Shown one piece after another: positions 7,557-15,859 of a DNA stretch of 64,000 bases. This DNA comes from Clostridium guangxiense (GTDB lineage: Bacteria; Bacillota; Clostridia; Clostridiales; Clostridiaceae). Made by a program: the position numbers and the translations under genes. The stretch is taken from assembly GCF_021043395.1 (NCBI RefSeq), contig NZ_JAJNKE010000005.1, forward strand, positions 62,001 to 126,000, in the 5' to 3' direction. The notes beneath the pieces are model-generated. The model was not told the DNA's origin. It was given only the letters and a program-made list of their open reading frames with translations, and did no database searches. Within the stretch, counting starts at the first letter, position 1; every line of letters begins with the position of its first letter.

Positions 7557-8009
7557 TTACGTAATTTTAAGTACCATTTCCCTATTTAATTTTTCAAATC
7601 CCATTTTTTTATATAATAGGTAGCCATCATCTGTATAATCTAATTGTATTTTTCCTACTTTTAATTTTTTTGCTTCTTCAATAATTTTTGTAAGTAAATT
7701 ACAAGCCAAACCTTGATTCCTATAATCCTTAAGTGTATACACATTTAACAAAAGGCCTGCTTTACCATTTAGACAACTTGGAGTAGGCAAAGTTTCATAA
7801 ACACATAAGATACTTGATGAAACAACTTTTTCATTATCAATAGCAATAAAAGCAATTATAGAATCGTCTTCTAAATGTTTTTTTAAATACTCTCTAGTAT
7901 GTATTTTAAATTCATCTATGTTTGCAACATTTCTAATTAAACACACAAATTCTAACCTATTATCTACTAACATATCAATATCATTTAATTTAGCTTTTCT
8001 TATTTCCAC
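7557..8009 (-). CDS. GNAT family N-acetyltransferase
   Basis: 150 residues. Motif A is visible as VYTLKDYRNQGLACNLL, with the RxxGxA acetyl-CoA loop, then the beta strand VGKIQLDYTDDGYLLYKKMGF. It lies in a run of three GNAT genes on one strand with short gaps, two of which look intact. Substrate unknown. Confidence 0.85.
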   Translation of the reverse strand: MEIRKAKLNDIDMLVDNRLEFVCLIRNVANIDEFKIHTREYLKKHLEDDSIIAFIAIDNEKVVSSSILCVYETLPTPSCLNGKAGLLLNVYTLKDYRNQGLACNLLTKIIEEAKKLKVGKIQLDYTDDGYLLYKKMGFEKLNREMVLKIT

Positions 8010-8040
8010 ATTCTTCCGCCTCCTTTAAAATTATTTTTGC

Positions 8041-8361
8041 TTATTCTATGCAATCTTTGATTAGAATATTTCCTATACCTTGTCCTTGAAAAAAGGTATC
8101 AATATAAAGTTCAAAAATTTCAGCATCCTTACTATCTATTTTTCCCCATCTAATAAGTCCCTTTACGATTCCATCATCATATACATATAAATTGTCTAAC
8201 TTATATTCTTTATCTCGAAAATCTAAGGCTAAATCTAAAACCTGCATTTCATTAAAGGAAACATTATCATTATTAAATACTTTTCTGTAGGCAGTTCTTT
8301 TTGCAAATATTAAAATTTCTGCAAGCCTTGATGCATCTTTTGTTTCTGCTTTTCTAATCAT
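8041..8361 (-). pseudogene. Truncated GNAT family N-acetyltransferase
   Basis: 106 residues. The N-terminal half is normal (MIRKAETKDASRLAEILIFA) up to motif A, FFQGQGIGNILIKDCIE. There a TAA ends the frame where family members continue for another 40-60 residues with the second half of the acetyl-CoA fold. The sequence after the stop shows no continuation before the next ribosome site. It is probably inactive, broken by a deletion or a recent stop. It sits 15 bp downstream of the VOC gene. Confidence 0.65.
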
Positions 8362-8375
8362 ATTAATAGCTCCTA

Positions 8376-8765
8376 TTATTTATTAAATGACCCAATCTCA
8401 ATAAGATTGCCTTCCGGATCTGCAATATAGCATGTTCTTTGTCCCCAAGGTTCTGTTGTTGGTTTCATCACTGATTTTGCACCTTTGGAAATAACCTCTT
8501 CATATGTAAAATCCACATCTGCATGCTTAGGAACGCTTAAAGCAATTTCATAGTGACCATTTACACCCTTAGCATAATTAAATCTGTTATTTGTCATATT
8601 TTCAAAATCATTTCTTCCATAAAACATAAACAATACTCCATCTTTTTTAAGCATTACATTTGGCTCTTTTCCATCCCAATCTATTTCAAAGCCAAGAACA
8701 TTTTTATAAAAGTCAACCATTACCTCCATATTGATAACAAATATTCCAATACCATCTAATTTCAT
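8376..8765 (-). CDS. VOC (glyoxalase/bleomycin-resistance) superfamily protein
   Basis: About 129 residues from the ATG at 8765, preferred over an upstream TTG because GGGAAG lies at the right distance. Typical VOC features are the opening LDGIGIFVINMEVMVDFYKN, then HYEIALSVPKHADVD, and the closing YIADPEGNLIEIGSF with a C-terminal metal-ligand Glu. Such proteins are glyoxalase-like isomerases, dioxygenases or antibiotic-binding proteins; which one is not clear. A 7-bp-plus gap separates it from the short protein upstream, so they are probably cotranscribed. Confidence 0.8.
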   Translation of the reverse strand: MKLDGIGIFVINMEVMVDFYKNVLGFEIDWDGKEPNVMLKKDGVLFMFYGRNDFENMTNNRFNYAKGVNGHYEIALSVPKHADVDFTYEEVISKGAKSVMKPTTEPWGQRTCYIADPEGNLIEIGSFNK

Positions 8766-8790
8766 TTTAAATCTTCCCTTCAATTAAAAT

Positions 8791-9051
8791 TTACAGCTTC
8801 TCTGATAAAAATATTTCAATATCATTCTTGCCCTTTTTATCAAAATCAAATTTAATTTTATTATCATACCTAAAACCGCATGACTTAATTAACACATTCA
8901 TTTCAAGCAATGTTTCATTTTGAATTTCATATGATTTTACATCCTTCCAACTGTGGTAAACTCCAAAACTTAATATTCCATTTTCTCCAATTCCATTACC
9001 AGCTCTATAATGCCCCCCTGTATCAAAGTTAATATTAGCATCATAAAGCAT
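8791..9051 (-). CDS. Small conserved-looking protein, possibly the C-terminal half of a DUF5673-type membrane protein
   Basis: 86 residues. The block NGILSFGVYHSWKDVKSYEI followed by a short strand-rich tail resembles the soluble C-terminal part of DUF5673-type proteins, which normally carry transmembrane segments in front. None are present here, so it may be an N-terminally truncated remnant. No strong ribosome site was identified for the ATG at 9051. Recognition is tentative. Confidence 0.4.
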   Translation of the reverse strand: MLYDANINFDTGGHYRAGNGIGENGILSFGVYHSWKDVKSYEIQNETLLEMNVLIKSCGFRYDNKIKFDFDKKGKNDIEIFLSEKL

Positions 9052-9386
9052 AAAGGAAATGGATTCATATCCATATCAGGTACAAGCAAAAATATTCCAA
9101 ATATAAAAATTGTATTATCCTAACTTACTTTATTTTACCACAGTCCTGTATTTTAGGTACCAATAAATGCTAAGAATTTTATGGTTCAAAACAATGTAAT
9201 ACATTAATATATCAAAGTAAAATATTTAAAGAATAGAAACCCAATATATGTGTAACATGTTTGATATTTTGTAAATTATGTTATAATAAGTATTATTAAA
9301 AACTATAATCTAATGAATAATAGTAACTCACAGTACATAACAAAAATAATTTAGAGTATGTTTTTAAAGAGGTAAGGTGATTATTA
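9052..9386. other. Gene-free stretch with a divergent promoter region
   Basis: Very AT-rich. An extended -10 (TGTTATAAT, core at 9282-9287) with a weak TTGATA 15 bp upstream could drive the plus-strand gene at 9387. Nothing else recognised. Confidence 0.4.
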
Positions 9387-9626
9387 ATGAAAAAGAAAAA
9401 GATAAGTATAGAGAAACAGACAGAACTTTTATTAAATGATTTTCAAGAAAAATATGAGCCCAAAAACAAAATTATTGATGAAATTATATTGAAGGGACAA
9501 AATGAATTGAGCAAAGGTCAAATTCCTCAAGTTGTTTTAAAACATGTAGTCCTTGCAATTTATCGAGTAGTCTTTATTGAAAAAGTTACTGTTGGGGAAA
9601 GAGCTTATATGGTCGGTTGCCTTTAG
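9387..9626 (+). CDS. Small hypothetical protein
   Basis: 79 residues, Lys/Glu-rich, mostly predicted helix (LLLNDFQEKYEPKNKIIDEI). It has a good ribosome site (GAGGTAAGGTG) and a promoter-like extended -10 upstream. A compact terminator begins in its stop codon, so it is a self-contained unit. No family recognised. It could be a small immunity or regulatory protein, but nothing in the sequence proves this. Confidence 0.6.
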   Translation: MKKKKISIEKQTELLLNDFQEKYEPKNKIIDEIILKGQNELSKGQIPQVVLKHVVLAIYRVVFIEKVTVGERAYMVGCL

Positions 9627-9644
9627 GAACCTTAGTTCCTTTTT
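9625..9644 (+). terminator. Rho-independent terminator
   Basis: Perfect 6-bp stem AGGAAC/GTTCCT with a CTTA loop, followed by TTTT. It begins in the stop codon of the small gene at 9387. Confidence 0.6.
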
Positions 9645-9724
9645 AAAAAATAATAGTATAGGAAAGAACTTATTTGTTATATTGAGTATTATAGTTGGAC
9701 AATCCTATCTATAATTTTTATATT

Positions 9725-9802
9725 CTAACACCATATTAAAGCATGGCCTAATATTTCAATTGTTTTAATATCATGTTCTGTCTCGTGAACCCATTCTGTC
9801 AC
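9725..9802 (-). CDS. Possible 25-residue leaderless or remnant ORF
   Basis: A GTG in GGAGGTGACAG opens a frame VTEWVHETEHDIKTIEIL followed by GHALIWC-stop. Composition looks coding, but the Shine-Dalgarno overlaps the GTG, so initiation there is doubtful. It may be the remains of a longer gene. The rest of 9645-9945 shows nothing recognisable. Confidence 0.2.
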   Translation of the reverse strand: MTEWVHETEHDIKTIEILGHALIWC

Positions 9803-9945
9803 CTCCAAAATTAAAAAATCTAAAAACAATAAAGATGTTATTATCCATTATTTTTAACTTTTAATCAGAATAATTTTGTGCCCATAAATTAAGTTTGTCC
9901 TTGAACTGCATTTTTTAAGACTTAAATTTTATTCAGCACTACTTA

Positions 9946-10737
9946 TTAATCATTTTTTAGTTTTCTTATAATTCTTCTATTTGCTATACTCCAATTAACG
10001 GCTGGATGATAGCTATGATATATAATTTTTCCATAACCTTCTCTGCACAGTTCAATATCAATATAATCTTTCAATTTCTCTGTGCATGCATTTATTATAA
10101 CTAATGGTTTATAATATTCTATTCTTTGCAAAAAACACTCCCTCATATCGTCAATATTCCATAATTTTAACCAAACATCATTTCTTAACCTATTATTAAG
10201 TTTTCCAAATAGTAAGCTCCCTAATGATGTTTGATACTGAATTGGATTTACAATAAGAAAGTTATACGAATTATCCTTAAGTTTAATTCCTTTCAAAACA
10301 TCACATAAATGTTTTTCAATTAAATTTCCTGCATCAAATGGCTTTTTCCCTTGTGCTGGGGCTATCCCCATATAATACCCATCCAAATCCAATTTAATCT
10401 CACTTTTATGTGGAGATTCTAAAAGTAATACAATATTATTTTCCAAATTTTTTGTGATTTGAAAATCACAAAAATTATTTATTTGCTTATTAACATATAT
10501 CAAATTTCTACCAAAATTACCTGGAATTAACTTTTGTATTCCCTTCTTATTAACTTCTACTTTATACCTCCAAACATCTTGGACTTTTGATTTTTGGATA
10601 AAGAAATTATTTAACATATCATTATTATAAAAAAATTGATGTTTGCTTAACTCACATATAATATTATATTCAACATCTACTGAAATTTCTTCAAATTTAT
10701 CCTTACATACTTCCACAGAAACCTTAAGCTTTTCCAT
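9946..10737 (-). CDS. Uracil-DNA-glycosylase-superfamily-like protein (divergent)
   Basis: 263 residues from the ATG at 10737, preferred because AAGGAGG precedes it. The N-terminal 100 residues are unassigned. The C-terminal part has blocks ordered as in UDG-fold proteins: LLLESPHKSE, GIAPAQGKKPFDAGN, LIVNPIQYQTSLG, VIINACTEK, and a terminal YHSYHPAVNW with the His-Pro dipeptide. The arrangement suggests a nucleic-acid base-binding or excision fold, although the spacing is unlike the classical families. It lies just downstream of a truncated ATPase, so it may once have been part of a two-gene module. Family call is tentative. Confidence 0.5.
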   Translation of the reverse strand: MEKLKVSVEVCKDKFEEISVDVEYNIICELSKHQFFYNNDMLNNFFIQKSKVQDVWRYKVEVNKKGIQKLIPGNFGRNLIYVNKQINNFCDFQITKNLENNIVLLLESPHKSEIKLDLDGYYMGIAPAQGKKPFDAGNLIEKHLCDVLKGIKLKDNSYNFLIVNPIQYQTSLGSLLFGKLNNRLRNDVWLKLWNIDDMRECFLQRIEYYKPLVIINACTEKLKDYIDIELCREGYGKIIYHSYHPAVNWSIANRRIIRKLKND

Positions 10738-10784
10738 TATTTCCTCCTTTACATTTAAAGTAACCGTAATTCTTGCTGAAGTCG

Positions 10785-10964
10785 TTACTTTTTTATTAAT
10801 ATGAATTGCATTATTATTATAAAACAAAAATGTAACGCGGTTAATACATGAGTTTTACCAGATGCATTATATCCTTCAATTATATTTATCATTTGTGATT
10901 TAAAATCAAAGCTTAATCTTTTAAATGGACCAAAATTAACTATTTCAAGCTTTTTAATATACAT
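10785..10964 (-). pseudogene. N-terminal fragment of a RecF/OLD-like ATPase
   Basis: From the ATG at 10964 (ribosome site GAGGAGG) the product begins MYIKKLEIVNFGPFKRLSFD and reaches a Walker A, GYNASGKTH. It then drifts into a hydrophobic tail and stops after about 59 residues. Members of this group need several hundred more residues for the signature and Walker B motifs, which are absent before the next gene. The 3' end overlaps no intact partner. It is most likely the remains of an ATPase gene that lay upstream of the UDG-like gene. Confidence 0.65.
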
Positions 10965-11159
10965 TTTATCCTCCTCAATAATATTAATCCTACACATAAT
11001 TTATTAATCTATTTATTTAAATTATGTGGAGCAAATACATGCAATACTATTATTCCACTTATTGAATAATTTTCCTATACCCTATTTATTATTTTTGAAA
11101 ATATCTTTTAAAGTTTATTTTGTACTCTTATGCTTACAATACAAAAATAAAAAAGTCGT

Positions 11160-11188
11160 TTTACATTTTTGTATACTTTTGTTATAAT
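11160..11188 (+). promoter_or_regulatory. Sigma-A-type promoter of the TPR regulator
   Basis: TTTACA, 17-bp spacer, TATAAT, with TG one base before the -10 (extended -10). The start codon GTG lies 37 bp downstream of the -10. Confidence 0.7.
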
Positions 11189-11224
11189 ATTTGTAAAATA
11201 TGGATTGTTAGGAGATATTTAAAA

Positions 11225-12406
11225 GTGGAAAATTGTACAGTACTAACAGATGGTGATAAATTAAAAAATATCAGAAAAAAATACGTTTTAAAGCAAGAAG
11301 AAATTTCAGGAAGTGCTATTACACGAAATTTAATTAGTGAAATTGAAACTAACAAGGCTACCATTACTAAAAATACAGCTGAAATTATAATCAAAAATTT
11401 GGCTTTATTGGCAAAAGAAAGACATTTTCAGTTCACCGAAACAGTAGAGTATCTATTAGAAAATGAGACCATGCAAGCAAATAAAATTGTGAATCATTAC
11501 ATAAATGAACTAAAGTCACTAAATATATCCAAGGATGGTAATTTTACTACTAAACTAAAAGAAATAGAAAGCTTTCTACTGAAATACGATATACCAGATA
11601 AAAAAATTATAATCTATGAATTAGCAGGTGACTACTACTGCAACAAAAATGAAATGAGTAAAAGCGTAATATACTATGAGAAAGCTATTACCTTGACAGG
11701 CAAACTCACATTAAGTAATACATCGTTAACCTTACTTAGAAAACTCTCAATGGTCTATGGATATCTTGGAAGATATAAAGAAAGTATAGAATGTTGCTAA
11801 TTTGCATTAAATAATTTTACAAACATGTCAAATGAGATGCTGATAACTTTTAGGTATAATAATGCATTAAATTATTACAATCTTAAAAATTATATAATCG
11901 CATTAAATAACCTAAGAATAGCTGAAAAATTAGTATCTACATCAAATAAAGAATCTTATTTCTTGATACAAAATAATCTCGGCGGTTATCTCTTTGATAT
12001 GGGCAATTATACTGAAGCTCTTGACGTTTTTACTGCACTTATTAGTTACTTAGATAAAAACATAACCGATAAATATGTGATGACTCTACTGAATGTAGTA
12101 AACGCTTGCTTATCCCTTTCCAAACAATATGAAGCACTTGAAAACTTTAATATAGCCTTAAATGAGTTAAAGAACTTAAATAATACCTCTTACATGGCAG
12201 ATATCTATTACGAAATCGGAAAAATATACAAAAGACTTAATAAAATTGATTTATCTGAATCCTACTGTTTAAATGTGGTTAATTTTGCTGAAAATTACAA
12301 AAATTATGTTTTGTTAAGTAAAATATTATGTGATTTAATAGATATATATTCCAATTCACATAATATTAAAAAAATGGAATATGTTAAAAATAAATTGCTA
12401 AAATAA
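11225..12406 (+). pseudogene. RRNPP-like HTH-TPR regulator split by one in-frame TAA
   Basis: Starting at the GTG at 11225 (AGGAG upstream), the first 70 residues form an XRE-type helix-turn-helix (GDKLKNIRKKYVLKQEEISG). TPR-like helical repeats follow to the end (DYYCNKNEMSKSVIYYEKAI and, later, YIALNNLRIAEKL and DMGNYTEALDVF). A single TAA at 11798-11800 interrupts the TPR region. The same frame is open on both sides (ECC-stop-FALNNFTN), so two ORFs of 191 and about 200 codons are one gene. An intact product would be about 392 residues, a size typical of peptide-sensing RRNPP regulators. A small exported-peptide gene follows, as expected for such a pair. Confidence 0.75.
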
Positions 12407-12435
12407 CTCATTTACAGGGCTATTTTAGCAATTTA
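12391..12435 (+). terminator. Terminator behind the TPR regulator
   Basis: Perfect 15-bp stem TAAATTGCTAAAATA/TATTTTAGCAATTTA with a 15-nt loop. The stem includes the regulator's last codons and stop. The trailing U run is weak, so it may attenuate as well as terminate transcription into the peptide gene. Confidence 0.55.
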
Positions 12436-12533
12436 TTAGTATATAAATTATTTATTTTCTATGTAGATCATAACAAAGAAACAGCCAAAAATATCGCTAA
12501 TTTTGCCCTAAATTTTGAAAAGGAGGCTTAAAA

Positions 12534-12683
12534 ATGTCAAAAAAATATTATAAATATTCACTATTAGCTTTAGGAGCAGTAGTAACAACTGCATCCTCAG
12601 TATTATTAAATCTTGGTACAAACTTAGGAGTTATAATAGGTCATTATATGTTTTATGTACAGCAAATACATTTGCTTAAATAA
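12534..12683 (+). CDS. Small exported peptide, candidate signalling pro-peptide of the adjacent regulator
   Basis: 49 residues with a strong ribosome site (AAGGAGG, 8 bp before the ATG). The N-terminus MSKKYYKYSLLALGAVVTTA is a basic stretch plus hydrophobic core, like a secretion signal. The C-terminal part (GVIIGHYMFYVQQIHLLK) would be released outside. Size, signal-like start and position directly behind a TPR regulator match pro-peptides of RRNPP systems such as those described in C. acetobutylicum. The mature peptide cannot be fixed from sequence. It is too short for standard ORF cut-offs. Confidence 0.6.
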   Translation: MSKKYYKYSLLALGAVVTTASSVLLNLGTNLGVIIGHYMFYVQQIHLLK

Positions 12684-12691
12684 AAACTCAA

Positions 12692-12719
12692 AAGGATAGG
12701 TAAGCATTTTCCTATCCTT
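12692..12719 (+). terminator. Terminator of the small peptide gene
   Basis: Stem AAGGATAGG/CCTATCCTT with a 10-nt loop, 8 bp after the stop codon; the U run (ATATTTT) is modest. Confidence 0.6.
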
Positions 12720-13163
12720 ATATTTTGCACTATCTTTTTTATATTTAATTATCTACTAAATTTTCACACCAAATTTTTATATGTCCCATCTTAACTATCA
12801 TTGCTTTAATAACTTATTTTATCTTTCTTAACCTTAATCCTTTGAAAATCTATTAAGATTTTCTCTATCTATGTTTCGTAATAAAAAACATCCCCATCTC
12901 TCCCACACCCTCTCACCCCTTATCTTTCCTCCCCTAAAGCCACATTCCAATTTCTGTATCATATTAAAAATCCCCAAGCAAAAACAGCTCTATTCTGGAA
13001 CTTATCCACAGGTTGGAGTTAAGAATAAAACATCAAAATCATAATAAAGTTCCCCAAAAGATCCAATGAAAAAAACACGTTTAAAATGACTGGTTCTTTG
13101 CTTGCTTCCTTCAAATATGGAATCAATCTATTCTCAATGAATATTGCTTAATGTAGAGCTAAA
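12720..13163. other. Gene-free stretch
   Basis: No convincing coding frame on either strand. There is a C-rich patch at about 12891-12960 and one DnaA-box-like TTATCCACA at 13002-13010; single copies are not informative. Confidence 0.4.
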
Positions 13164-13219
13164 AATAAAAAAGCATGAAAGAACACAAGATTTTCTCTTG
13201 CATTTGTTCCATGCTTTTA
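13164..13219 (-). terminator. Terminator of the GGGtGRT/NifU-like operon
   Basis: On the minus strand AAAAGCATGGAACAAATGCAAG pairs with CTTGTGTTCTTTCATGC (arms 13203-13219 and 13171-13188), and TTTTTTATTTTT follows. It lies about 110 bp past the stop at 13329. Confidence 0.65.
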
Positions 13220-13328
13220 AATCGTACTTTTTAACCAATCCCTATCTATTTTTCCCGAACTTTTTTATGAGTTTGGGGATTTTGAGTTGTAGATGGGGAG
13301 GTTTTATTATTAGTATACAAATTTTATC

Positions 13329-14330
13329 CTATTTATTCATAGCCTCTTCAACAGCAACTGCTACTGCAACTGAAGCTCCAACCATTGGGTTGTTACCCAT
13401 TCCGATTAATCCCATCATTTCAACGTGAGCTGGAACTGATGATGAACCTGCGAATTGAGCATCTGAATGCATTCTTCCCATAGTATCAGTCATACCATAT
13501 GAAGCAGGACCTGCTGCCATGTTATCTGGGTGAAGAGTTCTTCCAGTACCACCACCTGATGCAACTGAGAAGTATTTCTTTCCTTGTTCGATACATTCTT
13601 TCTTGTAAGTTCCTGCAACTGGGTGCTGGAATCTTGTTGGGTTAGTTGAGTTTCCAGTTATTGATACATCAACGCCTTCATGGTGCATTATAGCAACACC
13701 TTCTCTAACGTCATCTGCTCCGTAGCATCTAACCTTTGCTCTTTCTCCATCTGAGTAAGCAGTTTCTTTAACTATTTTAAGTTCTCCAGTGTAATAGTCA
13801 AATTTAGTTTGAACATATGTGAAACCATTGATTCTTGAGATTATAAATGCAGCATCTTTTCCAAGACCGTTTAATATAACTCTTAAAGGTTTCTTTCTTG
13901 CTTTGTTTGCTGAATTAGCAAGTCCAATTGCGCCTTCAGCAGCTGCAAAGGATTCGTGTCCAGCTAAGAATGCGAAACAATCAGTTTCTTCTCTTAAAAG
14001 CATTGCAGCAAGATTTCCGTGACCTAATCCAACTTTTCTGTCATCTGCAACTGATCCAGGGATACAGAAAGCTTGTAAGCCTTCTCCTATTGCTTCAGCA
14101 GCGTCAGCAGCTTTTTTGCATCCTTTTTTAATTGCTATTGCAGCTCCAACTGTATAAGCCCAACATGCATTTTCAAAGCAAATTTGTTGAACGCCTTTAA
14201 CTATATTATAAGCGTCTACGCCTTTTTCATCACAAACAGCTTTAGCTTCTTCTATTGAATTGATACCGTATTTTTTTAATACTGGTAATATTTGGTCTAC
14301 TCTTCTTTCATAACTTTCAAATAATGCCAT
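13329..14330 (-). CDS. GGGtGRT protein
   Basis: 333 residues, recognised by the motif SGGGTGRTLHPDNM, which gives the family its name, and by the glycine-rich GLGHGNLAAMLLREE region. The family is widespread in anaerobic Firmicutes and spirochaetes. Its function is not established; it is almost always next to a NifU/IscU-like gene, as here (22-bp gap, same strand), suggesting a role in Fe-S or related metal metabolism. No signal peptide or membrane span. Codon use looks like that of a highly expressed gene (frequent GCA/GCT, GGT). Confidence 0.85.
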   Translation of the reverse strand: MALFESYERRVDQILPVLKKYGINSIEEAKAVCDEKGVDAYNIVKGVQQICFENACWAYTVGAAIAIKKGCKKAADAAEAIGEGLQAFCIPGSVADDRKVGLGHGNLAAMLLREETDCFAFLAGHESFAAAEGAIGLANSANKARKKPLRVILNGLGKDAAFIISRINGFTYVQTKFDYYTGELKIVKETAYSDGERAKVRCYGADDVREGVAIMHHEGVDVSITGNSTNPTRFQHPVAGTYKKECIEQGKKYFSVASGGGTGRTLHPDNMAAGPASYGMTDTMGRMHSDAQFAGSSSVPAHVEMMGLIGMGNNPMVGASVAVAVAVEEAMNK

Positions 14331-14352
14331 AACAATCTTCTCCTCCTATCTC

Positions 14353-15045
14353 TTATTCTTGTCTTGGGTCGATAATTTTTGCAGCTTCAGCATATCTTCC
14401 GTAAGTTCCTGTAGCTTTTTCTAAAGCTTCTGCAGGCTCGATTCCCTTTTTAATGAAGTCCATCATTTTTCCAAGGCTTATAAATTCATATCCTATAACT
14501 TCATTGTTTTTATCAAGAGCTATGTGCTTAACATAACCTTCAGCCATTTCAAGATATCTAGTTCCTTTAGCCTTAGTTCCGTACATAGTACCAACTTGGC
14601 TTCTAAGTCCTTTTCCTAAATCTTCAAGACCTGCTCCTACTGGAAGTCCACCTTCTGAGAATGCAGTTTGAGTTCTTCCATAAGCTATCTGTAAGAATAA
14701 TTCTCTCATTGCAACATTTATAGCATCACAAACAAGGTCAGTATTTAATGCTTCAAGGATAGTCTTTCCTGGAAGAATTTCTGATGCCATAGCAGCTGAA
14801 TGTGTCATTCCTGAACATCCTATTGTTTCTACTAAAGCTTCTTCAATTACACCATCTTTAACATTTAAAGTTAATTTACAACCACCTTGCTGTGGAGCAC
14901 ACCAACCAATTCCGTGTGTTAAACCTGATATATCTTTTATTTCTTTAGCTTGTACCCATTTTCCTTCTTCTGGTATTGGAGCTGGTCCATGATTTGGTCC
15001 TTTTGCTACGCATACCATTCTGTCAACTTCTGATGAATAAATCAT
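14353..15045 (-). CDS. NifU/IscU-like iron-sulfur cluster assembly scaffold protein
   Basis: 230 residues from the ATG at 15045, chosen because GGAAGGAG lies before it (the frame extends further upstream but without a ribosome site). Conserved cysteines occur in GWCAPQQGGC and in ETIGCSGMTHSAAMASEIL, the IscU-like scaffold segment; a third is at LVCDAINVAMRE. It would assemble or hold Fe-S clusters in the cytoplasm, probably with or for the GGGtGRT protein encoded 22 bp downstream. No SufS/IscS gene is nearby, so the sulfur donor is elsewhere. Confidence 0.8.
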   Translation of the reverse strand: MIYSSEVDRMVCVAKGPNHGPAPIPEEGKWVQAKEIKDISGLTHGIGWCAPQQGGCKLTLNVKDGVIEEALVETIGCSGMTHSAAMASEILPGKTILEALNTDLVCDAINVAMRELFLQIAYGRTQTAFSEGGLPVGAGLEDLGKGLRSQVGTMYGTKAKGTRYLEMAEGYVKHIALDKNNEVIGYEFISLGKMMDFIKKGIEPAEALEKATGTYGRYAEAAKIIDPRQE

Positions 15046-15373
15046 AAAAAAATCTCCTTCCTTATAATTGATTATGTAGCTTGTTAAAATAAACGCAATC
15101 AATAATAATCTATTATTACCAATCTCATTATTCTTCAACTCTTTTATTTTAGCAAATCTAAAGCTTTCTAACAATACGTTTTTATAAAATAATATTTAAT
15201 TTCTTCTTTCTATACATATTAATTCAAGTGAATTATTAATCTGATTCATGAAAAAAGCTTAAATGCGTTGAATTCCTTTTGATTAATTTTTTGACAAAAT
15301 TCTTCAACAACTTTCTTTTTTACCACGGCTACAACATTGTTAAAATTATCACTACTCGCAGTTGCATCTCCAA
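15046..15373. other. Intergenic stretch with an orphan open frame
   Basis: It holds the promoter region of the NifU-like gene. On the minus strand from about 15389 to 15246 a frame without a start codon reads INLIGDATASSDNFNNVVAV, then a charged tail ending NAFKLFS-stop. It overlaps the end of the PTPS-like gene in another frame and could be a frameshifted C-terminal extension of it. Confidence 0.35.
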
Positions 15374-15859
15374 TTAAATTGATTTCTTCATGCTCTCAAT
15401 TTTATCGTCAACATTTTTTTCAAGGATGTCAAAATTTAAATTCTCGGCATCACCGTAATCAAGTATTTTATTATAATCCACCTCATCAGAAATATCAATA
15501 ATATATGAACGTGTTGGCGTTTCACTTATCTCCATTGATAGTAAAAGCCAACCATTCTCAAGAAGTAAATTTTGAAACTCATTTTTAAAATACTGGCATA
15601 TATTTTCAAGGGTGGAATTTAATGTTTGAAATGGATCGACCTTATTAAGATATGAGTCTTGATATTTTTCTAAATATTTTTCTATATTCTTTTCTATATC
15701 ATTAAAAATAATAAAGTTATCCTTTAGCTTTATTGTGTTAAGAGTAATTTCCCAGGTATGTGGATGCTCCTGCCCTAATACTCCATTTAAATATATAGAA
15801 TGAGAGGCATTAAGATAAAATTTAAACCTATATTGATTATATCTCATTTTCTTACACAA
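15374..15859 (-). CDS. 6-pyruvoyltetrahydropterin synthase-like protein (XrtG-associated)
   Basis: 161 residues with the T-fold zinc ligands of PTPS/QueD enzymes: His20 in YLNASHSIYL, and His32 and His34 in EHPHTWEI, plus MEISETPTRSYII near the end (conserved Glu). The catalytic Cys that normally precedes the HxH pair is missing (GVLGQEHPH), so pterin synthesis is unlikely. It matches the 6-pyruvoyl-tetrahydropterin-synthase-related group found with Gram-positive exosortase systems. Last gene of the XrtG operon; starts 8 bp inside the GtrA gene. Confidence 0.75.
   Translation of the reverse strand: MCKKMRYNQYRFKFYLNASHSIYLNGVLGQEHPHTWEITLNTIKLKDNFIIFNDIEKNIEKYLEKYQDSYLNKVDPFQTLNSTLENICQYFKNEFQNLLLENGWLLLSMEISETPTRSYIIDISDEVDYNKILDYGDAENLNFDILEKNVDDKIESMKKSI

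Noticed and set aside
13002-13010. TTATCCACA, a consensus DnaA box
   Set aside because: Only one copy in the gap; no cluster, AT-rich unwinding element or dnaA/dnaN nearby, so no support for an origin.
13144-13428. A 94-codon plus-strand ORF
   Set aside because: It runs through the terminator hairpin and antisense to the end of the GGGtGRT gene; no ribosome site.
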